A stretch of 64,000 nucleotides of DNA from Diphasiastrum complanatum (taxonomy: Eukaryota > Streptophyta > Lycopodiopsida > Lycopodiales > Lycopodiaceae). The notes beneath the pieces were generated by a model. It saw only the letters and a program-made list of their open reading frames with translations, had not been told where the DNA came from and made no database searches. Location: assembly GCA_029204225.1 (NCBI GenBank), contig CM055096.1:29256995-29320994 (forward strand). The letters run 5' to 3'. The translations under genes and the position numbers were made by a program. Positions 1 to 9,671 of this stretch are shown here, piece after piece. Numbering within the stretch: position 1 is the stretch's first letter; each line of letters opens with the position of its first letter.

Positions 1-600
1 CTCAGATTTCATTCTAGCATGAGGGATGCGGCAATGATATTGACACCGGAGCCACCATCGAGAACCGCTAAAACTTCATGTGATTTATGATGGGTAGCTG
101 GGATTTTGACGTTGCCTCGTTGCTGAGTGGATTGGTTAGGTGTAAGGGCATTTTAGGCAACTCATTAGGGCTGGTGGTGTCTTTGGATTGAATTTGGTGT
201 GAAGAGTGACATTGGCTTGCAGTAAATCTCCCCAGACTTCGGTACCTTCAAGGGTTTTGCTTTCAAAAGGCTTGTGAGGTACTTTATGGGAGGTGAAAGA
301 TTGTTGGTCGGCATTGCAGATTTGCTGGCGAAACTGATGATGTAGCCGAATTTCTTCGAATGGGTGAGGATAGACTATCGGGGTCGAATCTTCACTTGGA
401 GGGACAGCACGCTGCTGAGTTTTGCTGGGTGCAATTGTAGGGGCTTGGCATTGGGTTTGTGTCCGAGTCAAGACCCATGCAAGATGAGTTTCAACTAGTA
501 AAGTTTCTACTTGCACTGAACAAGACAGGAGCATCAGGTTTAGATTGGGATGGGCAGTCTTTCACGTGATGTTCAATACCACAGTTTTCACAAGCTGGAT
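1..600 (-). pseudogene. Gypsy-like gag/retropepsin remnant
   Basis: Read on the minus strand, a zinc knuckle CENCGIEHHVKDC (about 550-588) leads into a 132-codon open stretch (136-534) rich in Q, P and T, then in another frame a retropepsin-like core AVLDGGSGVNII (about 25-70) that reaches a stop near the left edge. Zinc knuckle, variable linker and aspartic protease is the order expected at the end of Ty3-Gypsy gag and start of pol. The protease has DGG where DSG or DTG is usual, and frames change between segments, so it is a broken copy. The piece joins a Copia gag fragment at about 595, so it is either a nested fragment or a recombination junction. Confidence 0.55.
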
Positions 601-604
601 AACT

Positions 605-1125
605 CTAGTAAGAGTTAAATCAAAGTGTGTCGATATGATCATCACCCTGTTATCATATGTAGAGGGCAAGCTTGAAAGAAAATGTCATAATTGCGTCTTG
701 ATCATCTATGACTGATCCGACAGTGGCCATCCGTTGCAAGAGATTCTTAAACTGGTTAATGTGACTTTGAAGAGAATCACCATTAGACATCTTGAATGTG
801 AGAATTTCCTTCGTAGATGTAACTTAGTGGTTATGTCCCTCACGTCATATAGTGAGTTCAGGATGTCCCAAATGTCTTTTGAAGTTGTAGCTTTAGCTAT
901 GTATCCAATCTGTGTATCTAATATATTGAGGATAATAAGCGCAAAAGCCTTACCGTCCTTCGATTTTCACTTTGAGTCGTCGTCTGCAGGTTTTACTTCT
1001 GTACCTGTAACAACATCCCATAACTCATTGGCGATTAGCAAGGTCTTTATCTTAAATTTCTACAAATGATAATTGGATTCATTCAGCTTGTCTGTAATAA
1101 GACCAGCTTTGCTTTGAGAATCCAT
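605..1125 (-). pseudogene. Ty1-Copia gag (UBN2 type), frameshifted
   Basis: From an ATG at 1125 (MDSQSKAGLITDKLNESNYH) the minus strand reads as Copia gag: the xYxLWK motif, an ELWDVVTG segment, an ALIILN helix, and later LSSLPSTYDNRVM. One stop and at least two frame changes break it. It lies 280 bp inside a PBS (1403-1414) and LTR (1415-2570), the place expected for gag of the same element, which runs off the left edge. Family identity is clear. The part after about 600 is replaced by Gypsy-like sequence. Confidence 0.75.
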
Positions 1126-1402
1126 CTGGAACTTAGTTTGTCGATTGTATCGATGATGCTAAGATGTAGTAATGCCAACAACAGGAAATCAACTCTCTGA
1201 TACTGAAAGGTTGAAAGGAACTGAAGAGTTTGATATCAATTTGATATCGCAAAATATATCAAGTATTAGAGCTTTCGCTCTGATATCGAAATAGTATTAG
1301 GCCCTGATAGAGATCAGAAGTCTGATACCGTGATGGTTCAGATAAAGAAAATAGTGATCTAGCACTGATACTATGATAGAAGCTCTGATATCATGTAGGT
1401 AT

Positions 1403-1414
1403 GCTCTGATACCA
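1403..1414 (-). other. Primer-binding site (initiator Met tRNA)
   Basis: Minus strand reads TGGTATCAGAGC directly after the LTR end at 1415. It complements the 3' end of plant initiator methionine tRNA, the usual Copia primer. Similar GCTCTGATAT words occur just inside it (1260-1400). Confidence 0.85.
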
Positions 1415-2570
1415 TGTCGGAAAGAGGTGTGTAGAAAGATAGGTCGAACTCAAAAAGACATGAACTTGAATGAAAATAATTCGAGGGTCTAGAAAAAAAA
1501 CTTTTCTTGCACAGTGAAATAAACTATCTTCTCTTTCTCTATGCATGACTAGGCCTATCAATTTCAAACAAAACAATAGTGATAGAAACCACATTTGATC
1601 TTATAGTAACTAACTTTGAAATCATCAATACAACAGTGATTACGTAGCCAAACAATAATGTATTGAATTATTAGACAAATAATTTGTCGCGAAACACTAG
1701 ACAAATAATTAGTCGCAAATCACTAGACAAATAATTAGTCGTGAAGAATTACAAAAACGCATACATTCTAAGACGAAACTGACCACAATAAATGATAGTA
1801 TTGATTCAGTATGAAAATGCAACATAAGTAAATGAGTACAATAAGTTGTGGATCAAAGCCGCGTAACCTAAGCTATCTCTGAGCAGCTAAAATGAAAGTC
1901 TGAATTAAGCGCAATGCTGATAAGCAGTAGCGCAATAGCAATTTCTAGAAAACTCTAAGAAGTGAGCTAGAATGCTCAAGGGTGTGAGTCAAGGCTTGTA
2001 GGCTTGAGAGAGAGAGAATTAACTATTCAAATGCTTCTTTGATCTTCATTCATTGAAATTGTATGAATATGAACATCTACATATACTAAGCAATTAGGTC
2101 GTCAAATACGATCGCCAGTTGGCTGGTTCCGCTGGCATTCATCCAGTCCTTTCTCAGAAATTGATTGCTGATAAGCGGTGGAAATTGGCTGTAAACAGTC
2201 TGCCTGCATAAATGAACCAAAACTATCACTCTGCAGAAATGAACTAAAACTGCCATAGGCGAAGGTGTCGCAAAAAGACGACAGTGATGGCATTTTGCGA
2301 AAAACCCGACAATGTCTTTAAATCTCATTTAGGGTTGTCCCACACTTTGCCAGAGTCATTTCCTTAACATTTGAGGCACTTTGAAAAAGACGAAAAATGT
2401 GACTTCGCAATTTTTGACAGGCGAAAAATGTGAAAAAGATGACACTGTTGTCAAACTCCGTGTATTTCTGCAGACTGTGTAAAAACACGGGAAAATTCAC
2501 AGAACTGGATAAGCAATGGATGAGGATTAAAATCGAGTAGCCGATTAGTAAGAAGGAGAATAATCCAACA
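1415..2570 (-). repeat. 5' LTR of Copia element 1 (1156 bp)
   Basis: On the minus strand it starts TGTTGGATTATTC at 2570 and ends CCGACA at 1415, touching the PBS. A second member of the family lies at 61621-62768, which confirms both ends. Because the PBS is on its left side, this is a 5' LTR of a minus-strand element whose body lies left of the window. A short GA run and an internal GTCGCGAA-type repeat (1680-1745) are seen. Confidence 0.85.
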
Positions 2571-2868
2571 CAAGTGTTATATGTTCTTAAGCTACCTCAA
2601 AATCTTCTTTCAGCTAATACTATTATTTCACAAAACTTTCGCAATATTAAGGAGGGGAACATGGTAATTGTTACAAGTTTCAAAGAAGGGGGTTTATCAA
2701 AGGTTGATACTAATTTACTATCATATGCTTGTATGTCTTCAAAAAATCTCTCTTTATCTACTCTTTGTTGAAAACCAGTGTTTAGGACCCTAAAGGGATC
2801 TACTAAATATCCTCAAGAGTGATTGAATACTTGCTTAATCAAGTTATTGCAAAACTAGCACTCAAATG
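2571..2868 (+). pseudogene. Possible Copia pre-integrase scrap
   Basis: The reading from 2574 begins LYVLKLPQNLLSA, resembling the LYVPxLxxNLLS signature at the end of the Copia protease region, and continues for about 65 codons before a stop. Nothing else of pol follows; the next feature is the LTR at 2869. This could be a fragment of an older element into which both neighbours inserted. The match is short and could be chance. Confidence 0.35.
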
Positions 2869-3533
2869 TGTGAAAATTAGCCTAATTTGGCAAATCTAGC
2901 CATGTAAAACATTGTAAATATTGTGTATAATTGGGTTCCACAAATGTAAGGCCAAGATGCCACGTAGAAACCCACTCCTAATGTAGGTTAGGTCAAGTCA
3001 AGAGAGTTGGTCATGTCTATTTGGTGGTCATCCCTACTTTATAGGACCTACACCTAAGTTTAAGGTGAAAATTTGACCAACTAGCTACCTACCAAGCATA
3101 ACTCTAGGATCTAGGCTAGGGTTTCATTTTAGGGCAAGAAGAGTGAGTTAACTTCCTTATTACATGCTGGAAATCCACCTAACTTCAAGAAGGAAGTCAA
3201 GTTTGCTATGTATTCCAAGCTCCCATAGTGAGAAGATAGAAAATTTTTGGAGCTCATTGGCAATCTCAAGCTAATTCACTATGTACATTGAGTTTTTGTG
3301 ATCCAAATGCAACCAAATCAATTTCTACTTGTTTCTCAGTTCGAAGGCCATACTTCAGCCTGTAGTACACACATGTGGACTCGGATTTTAATGTTGATTA
3401 ATGCTTTTGATTGTTAATGCTTATTGTTTGTCAAATTGCCAATCTAGATCAACTTTTTTGTAATCAAGCATCCAATCTCTCTTGTAGATCTTTTGTAGAT
3501 CCATTTATGGTCCTAAAGTACATTACTTTCACA
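2869..3533 (+). repeat. 5' LTR of Copia element A
   Basis: Starts TGTGAAAATTAGCC and ends TTTCACA, followed at once by a PBS. The first 290 bp recur at 7578-7865. Confidence 0.8.
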
Positions 3534-3546
3534 TGGTATCAAAGCC
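3534..3546 (+). other. Primer-binding site of element A
   Basis: TGGTATCAAAGCC abuts the LTR end at 3533; it is a one-base variant of the initiator-Met-tRNA complement. Confidence 0.75.
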
Positions 3547-4289
3547 AAGTACAAGAGCATAAGCCATTGATCTAATGCAAATCCATTTTTAGCAAGCTTT
3601 GGTGCTAAAAACTAGTATTGAGAGGGCAAGCTAGAATCTTGATGTTGGTGAGGAGATTTGATCCCAAACTTGGTAGGGGTCCGAATCCGTACTGTCCACA
3701 TGTGTGGGCACCTCTGGACCTGCATTTAATGCATGGTATTCATTTGATCCAAATAAATTCAATTTGGGAGCTTTTGATGTTTTTTTTTGTGGAAATCTTA
3801 GGATAAGCTACCAATATTGAGTGCCATTAGAGGAGTTCTCAATATCAAAAAGACTCTTTGTAAAGATACTTTTATTTTTTTCTTTAGTTTCGACCGTCAC
3901 CAGGCCCAATCAAAATGCACAGATTTGAAATCTACATAACGTAGTTCAAATTAACTAAAAAATAAAAATGCAATATAGAAAACTTTGAAATTTGTGTCCG
4001 GGCAGCATGGACGTATCCCATTGGTTTCTTTTTCCTGCCCGACACATGCTAATCTTCCCGACGTCAATATCTCAAGTTAAATTTACTTTACTATGCTGGT
4101 TAGTATAATGAAATTTTCTAACTATACTAGTTACAGTTATAGAAATATAGTATGTACAGTTACATAAAATATGGTATACGCAGTAACTGTGACTATGTTG
4201 GCATTCACATTAGATTAAATGTGATACGAAAAATTAAAATCAAGTAACATATCAGAGAGATTTTTGGCGCCCAAGCTTTGAAAATAGCA
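3547..4289 (+). promoter_or_regulatory. Element leader then captured upstream region with E2F-like box
   Basis: Up to roughly 3830 nothing is recognisable. From about 3840 the sequence is A/T-rich and non-coding, and TTTTTGGCGCC at 4261-4271 lies 19 bp before the ATG at 4290. TTTGGCGC matches the plant E2F consensus (TTTSSCGC) found at S-phase and DNA-repair genes. Copia leaders between PBS and gag are normally short, so about 1.4 kb of extra DNA here (with the following exons) fits capture of a host 5' region. Promoter activity is inference. Confidence 0.4.
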
Positions 4290-5245
4290 ATGGGGAGGAG
4301 ACCCAGATCTACAATCGATTCTGTGATTCTTTACAATGAGAAAGATGAAGCTGATAACTGGAAGCCAACAAAATATACGAAGAACTCATGGGTATTGCTG
4401 CATCCATCATCAAAGGGCAATTTTCGACAAAAGAAAAGAGCAAAAATGACTTACAAATCTTATTGGAAAGCAAAAATTTTGGAGTTTAAGACTACCCTGA
4501 GAGGTCAATTGATATCAGAAATCTTAGTGCAACATGTATATATGCATTCAGAAATCAAAGTACATGATATTAATCCTCATGATCATCAAAAATGTAATTG
4601 TAATCATAGGTGATTTCCTTTATTGATGCTCTTCAGATTATGAGTTAAATGCTTCAACATTGTTTTTTTCTTTCAGATTTATATCCATCCTGCATAAGTG
4701 AATGGGAGCCCGCACAATCACTTGCAGGAATATTAGATGTGATTCACTCTGATGTTGGAAAGCTACAATACAGAGGAAGAAGTCCAAAGGAACTTGCAGA
4801 TTGTGGTATCTATTTTTATGAATCTTTATATACGCCACAAACATATGGAGCTTTTGGCAAGCTCAAAGCAATTCCATTGCCTAGTTTTCAAAGTGATGAG
4901 TGGCCTACTCTTGACAGCATTGTTTCTGAATCCTTGAGATGCAAGCTACTCATTGATATTAAAAATGCTATGAAGATAAGCACAGGCTCAAAAATTGTTC
5001 ACCTAAGTTGGTTTATCTCATTGCATACATTTGTTGATTTTTTCTCGAGTGCTAGTGTTCATAGGACACCAACTTTATTTGTTTGCAAGGATTTATCAGA
5101 TGAGACTTTGTCAGATCTCATGGATCAAGGCTGGGATAGTAAAACAAATAATGACATAGAATGCAGGATTAAAAAGTCCTCAATGATCTTTCGTTATCAT
5201 ATTGAAAAGCAAATGCTCAGTCTCACATTTAGCTACCAGAGATAC
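4290..5245 (+). pseudogene. Captured host gene fragment, two exons, unrecognised family
   Basis: An ATG at 4290 (MGRRPRSTIDSV) opens a 101-codon exon. A phase-1 GT-AG intron, 4594-4676 (83 bp, TTTTTTTCTTTCAG acceptor), joins it in frame to an exon that stays open to about 5245, where Copia gag takes over in another frame. The roughly 285 residues are acidic/basic mixed with no repeats or membrane segments; motifs such as KLKAIPLPSF and SGxxxCKLL-type runs were not assigned to a family. They do not resemble gag, protease, integrase, RT or RNase H. A retained intron argues for DNA-level capture, not copying of a spliced mRNA. The upstream E2F-like box hints at a cell-cycle or repair gene; this is inference. 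Confidence 0.5.
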
Positions 5246-5802
5246 AAGAAAATCGAAGGTACATGGCTACCACATGGAAGGTTAGGATGGAGTCACTTTT
5301 GGTGCTCCAAGACCTTTATAAGTTCTTGATTGAAGATGAAGATGAATCTATGGGTGCACAGGAGTTAGCTAGATACAAGAAGAGATCTAGGCTTGCACTT
5401 CATTGTGTGAAGATGAATGTGAGCAATGATTTGTTGAGAGAAGTATCAGCATGTACTAGTGCTAAAGAGGCTTGGGAGTCTTTAAAATCAGTCTATGAAT
5501 CTAGTAACACTTCAAGAGTACTCATGCTTAAAAATCAGATTTTGCAAAGCATGGGAGAAGTGAGGAGAGTGCACATGATTATGTACTCAAAATCAAGTGT
5601 CTAAATAGGGAGTTGGCTTCCTTTGGAGAGAAGATTCATGATGGAGAGCTTGTACAAATTGTTCTTAATGATCTAGGAGATAACTTTGCAAATTTGGTCC
5701 AAAGTTTTGCCATCCAAGACACTTTGCCAACTATAGAAAAACTTCACAGTGTATTAGTGGCTGAAGAGTGTAGGATGCTCCACACCAAGGCAATTGTCTT
5801 TG
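5246..5802 (+). pseudogene. Copia gag of element A
   Basis: Reads WKVRMESLLVLQDLYKFL, then the LALHCVKMNVSNDLL and EAWESLKSVYE segments of UBN2-type Copia gag, a frame change near 5570, and LASFGEKIHDGELVQIVLND to LHSVLVAEECRML. Gag forms the virus-like particle in the cytoplasm. The same family appears as a minus-strand scrap at 18012-18180 and in the copy at 35303-36745. Confidence 0.8.
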
Positions 5803-6912
5803 CATGATGAAGATGAGAAAGCCAATTTCTCATTCAAGGGCACAAAGAAGACCAATGGAAAGAAGAAGCATCCCAAGGAGGCCAAATAAGAGGATGATGC
5901 ATCAAGCTCAAAGGACAAGTCAAAGCAAAAATTCTTTTTTTGTGGAAAGAAGAGGCATTATGCATCCAAATGATACAAGAGGCTAAGAGCAAAAGAGGAG
6001 GAGGACAAACAAGGGAACCTTGCATATGAAGATGAAGGTCCATCATCACCACCATCCAAAGTAGGATCCTTCTCATCAACATCAAGAATGTTAGATCAAT
6101 CTACGACACTTGGTGGATTGATAGTGGGGCTAGATCCCACATGACTTTTCAAAAGGACACATTCTCAACCTTACACTCTTTCAATGGTGCTAATAAATTG
6201 GTTTCTTTAGCAAATGATCAAGAATGTAAGATAGATGGTATTGGTACCATCTCATTATGTCTAGGATCTAGCAAAAGGATGGATCTAGACAATGTCCTTT
6301 TTGTACCATCAATTACAAAGAGCTTGCTTAGGACAACTAATGGATGATGGTTTAGATGTTCACTTCAAGGATGGAGTTTGTTCCATCGCGAAGAATGATA
6401 TTTGCATAGCAAATGGTGTTAAACAAGGTAGTTTGTTTAAGTTGGATGCTAAAATTGATATGGCAAAAGAGAAAATCATTCATTCAAATGTACACTCTTT
6501 TTCTCATGTACCAAGTAGTGATGATAAGATGCATGAAACATTCTTAGATGTTTATACAAGAGATGCTTGGATCCATCTAGTATCTTGTGTGAATGAAAGT
6601 GAAATCAACAACCTTGGTGTCAATGATTTTGCAAGGATTGAGGAGGAGCAAGAAAGTGATGGAGATCTTGAGGATCCACCTCAAAGATCAAGTGCTCCAA
6701 GAAGATCTACAAAGGCAAGGGCCAAGCCTTCAAGGCTCACTTATCTTGGAAAAGGTAATCAAGGAGAATATTCTCAACCATTCACTTTCAACACTTTTCT
6801 TACTTCAATGCTTGATGAACCATTTTGCTATGAGATCTACATGAGGCAAACCAATGTATGCTATGAGAACTACATGAGGCAACTTGAGGGCTTCATCAAG
6901 AAGGAAGTTTAA
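5803..6912 (+). pseudogene. Copia protease/pre-integrase with integrase and RT deleted
   Basis: A lysine-rich stretch and a degenerate zinc knuckle (FFFCGKKRHYASK near 5935-5975, first and last Cys lost) precede the protease: WWIDSGARSHMTF (about 6111-6150) holds the DSGA active site. LDNVLFVPSITKSLL closes the protease region, then a pre-integrase segment. After about 6560 only TRDAWIHLV recalls integrase before the reading passes into the basic linker RRSTKARAKPSRLTYLGK that normally precedes RT. The final 70 codons repeat a short YEIYMRQ/YENYMRQ motif. The catalytic integrase core and all of RT and RNase H are missing. Confidence 0.7.
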
Positions 6913-7577
6913 GATAAGATGTGTAATGACTCATTTGAGAACAAGTTTTTATGTCTTAGTGATCTAAAAATTGTTATGAACCAATTAAGAGTAAATTGGT
7001 TGTTTGATCAAATGAGTGCTCTTGGGTTTTGGAAGAGCAAGAATGAGTTAATCACTCACTAAAGTGAAACATCCTAGAAGGACACTTATATCCATAAGCA
7101 AGTATGTAGCCTCATGAAATTCAAGATCACTTGTAATTACAAGATTAGGAAAATCATGCTTACGTTTGATGGTTTGTGGACTAGTCATTTTAGCATGACA
7201 AATCTTGATAATAGTAGCAAGTACATGTTTTGTGATCTTGATCGATGTGATTTTCACAAGACATGGAGACATCGGATTTCCTTCAAAGAGAAGCATCAAG
7301 ATCAAGGTGGATTCAAGTTTCAAGTTCATGCATTTTCACTCAACATGGAAGAAATCAAGTGCAAAGGTGAAAGGAAGAATCAAGACTCTTCAATTCATCT
7401 TGGAGGAGATCAAGATCAGAGAAGCTCTATCTTGGATATGGTGATAGGTCATGTCATCATCTTTGGGGCTCAATAGTCACCTTCTACACCTGAATATGAT
7501 TCATTTCTAATGTCAAGGTCAGGTTTAGAATTGTAGATACATACATTATTGTTTCCAAGGCTAGATTTGAGGAGGAG
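6913..7577 (+). other. 3' untranslated part of element A and polypurine tract
   Basis: No protein similarity seen in any frame. It ends in TTTGAGGAGGAG (7567-7577), a polypurine tract touching the 3' LTR. Confidence 0.6.
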
Positions 7578-7865
7578 TGTGAAGAATAACCTAATTTGGC
7601 AAATCTAGCCATGTAGAACATTGTAAATATTGTGTATAATTGGGTTCCACACATGTAAGGCCAAGATGCCACGTAGAAACCCACTCCTAATGTAGGTTAG
7701 GTCAAGTCAAGAGAGTTGATCATGTCTATTTGGTGGTCATCCCTACTTTATAGGACCTACACCTAAGTTTAAGGTGAAAATTTGACCAACCAGCTACCTA
7801 CCAAGCATAACTCTAGGATCTAGGCTAGGGTTTCATTTTAGGGCAAGAGGAGTGAGTTAACTTTC
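7578..7865 (+). repeat. 3' LTR of element A, truncated
   Basis: Matches the first 290 bp of 2869-3533 with few differences, then stops at TTAACTTTCTTTC where unrelated sequence of element B begins. The missing 375 bp were not found further right, so this is a truncation, not a simple split by insertion. Confidence 0.8.
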
Positions 7866-8546
7866 TTTCAAATCTCAGATATCGCAAAATTGTCGCGAAC
7901 AATTCGTGAAATATTTTGAATTTCTTCTCCAAGCTCAAAGTTGTCATCTGTCACGAACAGTTCACGAAATACAAAAATGTTGCAAAGAGAAAAGTGCTGC
8001 GAACAATTCGCAAAACATGAAGCTGAGACGAAGAGATGGATTGTCGTGAATAATTCACGAACAGAAATCATTCAACCTTGGAAATAGAGCATCTATTGTA
8101 TATCAACTATCGTAAACGGTTAGATCTACTATTACAGAATTAAAAGGCCAAAAGACTTGTAAATAAAAGGCCAAAAGACCTGTCTTGTAGCAATATAAAT
8201 ACATGTGCACTACTCGTTTTAACCAACTCTCAGACACTCAAACTGAAGAGATTCACAAACTCATTAAATCTATGACACAACAGCGAGATAAGACAGCAAG
8301 AGATGTATACTGATTCAGATTCAGAATTATAAATTCATTTTTGATCAATAGTTTTTGTCTGTCTAAAATTCTTAAGTTGTCTCTTAATTCTACAGATTAT
8401 TTCCGCACGCATATTCAATCAGAGCAAATACTGTTCTGTTAGTACATAGATCAGATACGGACCCGATTGAAGACACCGATATTAGTTTCATTTATTCAAA
8501 CTTTCATCGTGTTCTCTGTGGAAGAATAATTATTATTTTTTCTACA
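7866..8546 (+). repeat. 5' LTR of element B, left end unclear
   Basis: Ends TTTCTACA one base before a PBS at 8548. Contains a duplicated AAAAGGCCAAAAGAC (about 8143 and 8168) and several TCGCGAA/TTCACGAA words. No TG start is evident at the junction with element A, and the missing 3' partner means its length cannot be checked. Confidence 0.6.
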
Positions 8547-8547
8547 G

Positions 8548-8624
8548 TGGTATCAGAGCCAATTAGTGCTGATACAGTGGTATCAGAGCTTCCGGAATTT
8601 AATCTGATATAGTGGTATCAGAGC
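8548..8624 (+). repeat. Three tandem primer-binding-site copies
   Basis: TGGTATCAGAGC occurs at 8548, 8578 and 8613 in a 77-bp stretch directly after the LTR. The first is in the normal position. The others look like local duplications with short spacers ending GATA(C/T)AG. Confidence 0.75.
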
Positions 8625-8692
8625 ATTTCTCTCAGCATTCTTCATACATCCATCAACAAGCCGCTATTTGGAGTGATTCAGAAAATTAGAAG

Positions 8693-9133
8693 ATGGCATC
8701 GATCATCAATATTCAGGCTAAGATCACTACGATCTTGGATCCAGAAGGTTCAAACTACTTGATTTGGAAACTAAAAACTTCACTCTTATTGAAGGGTGAA
8801 GGTCTATGGCAATGGGTAGAACCAATAGAGGAGAAGCCAGTAGCTACTCTTGGCAAAGAACTTCGAGAATGGAGTTTAGAAAATGACAAAGCTATGGCAA
8901 TTATTGCGTCTTCAGTTCATGACAATATAATGCTAGATCTTACATCAATTTCAAATGCAAAAGATTTATGGGAAGAATTGCAAACCAAGAATGAGACTCG
9001 ATCTTGTAATCAGATCATGTTCTTGGAAGACCAATTAACTTACCTACAATGGGACGACAAAGACTTGAACACATTTGTGCGAAAGATAAAAGATTTCCTT
9101 GCAAAATTCTGGTGCATAAAATACAATTTCTAA
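8693..9133 (+). pseudogene. Copia gag of element B, N-terminal part
   Basis: ATG at 8693 (MASIINIQAKITTIL) opens a 146-codon frame with the gag signatures SNYLIWKLKTSLLLKG, a LWQWVE helix, KAMAIIASSVHDNIMLD and KDLWEELQ. A stop at 9131 follows a frame change; the C-terminal half resumes at about 9150. This is typical UBN2 capsid protein. Confidence 0.85.
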
Positions 9134-9149
9134 GAAAAAATAGCTTAGT

Positions 9150-9671
9150 TATTTTCTTCGAACCCTACCCAGGTCATTCCACACAACTCAAACCTTATTG
9201 GCGAAAGATGTGACAATGACACTTCAAAAGGCAATAGATGGAGCTAAAGAGGAAATAGAAGCTCGTGAACGCTATGACGACAATGGTGATTCCAAAAATG
9301 TTCTATTTACTCAGAAGAATAAATCTTCTAAGAAGTCTAAGTTTAAGAGGGAGTCGTCTAAAAAGAATGAGTCTAAGACAAATGAACAACAACATGGTAA
9401 ACAACAGAAGAATTCTGGTGATACGAAAATCTACAACAGATGCAGAAGATCAGGTCACACAGAAGATAAGTGTTGGTTAAATCCAAAGATTGAATGCAAT
9501 CATTGTCATAAACGGGGTCATGCAGCAGTAGACTATTATCAGAATCCCAAAAACAAAAAGGAGCAGAATCGAAGTAAACCTTCAGATTCAAACTATGTCG
9601 AAGATAAAGCAGAATGCTCCAGAGCAACAGAAGATAGGGCAACAAGGAACTCGTCAGCCTATGTTAGTGCT
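9150..9671 (+). pseudogene. Gag C-terminus of element B with two degenerate zinc knuckles
   Basis: A lysine/serine-rich nucleocapsid-like stretch is followed by two CCHC-like motifs in tandem: NRCRRSGHTEDKCW (first Cys lost) and CNHCHKRGHAAVDY (last Cys replaced). The frame is open to the insertion at 9672 and continues at 12791. Confidence 0.75.

Larger units (their letters stand above)
2869..7865 (+). mobile_element. Copia element A, non-autonomous, with captured host sequence
   Basis: Bounded by direct repeats: 2869-3533 and, truncated, 7578-7865 (from TGTGAA..AA..CCTAATTTGG to GAGTGAGTTAACTT, nearly identical). A PBS follows the first and a purine tract GAGGAGGAG precedes the second. In between are, in order, a block that looks like host promoter plus two exons (about 3800-5245), gag, a degenerate zinc knuckle, protease, pre-integrase, a short integrase scrap and the linker before RT. 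RT and RNase H are absent, so it depended on other elements. Several frameshifts show it is old. Confidence 0.8.

Noticed and set aside
7868..8071. Minus-strand ORF of 67 codons
   Set aside because: Inside the element B LTR; produced by TCGCGAA/TTCACGAA repeats.
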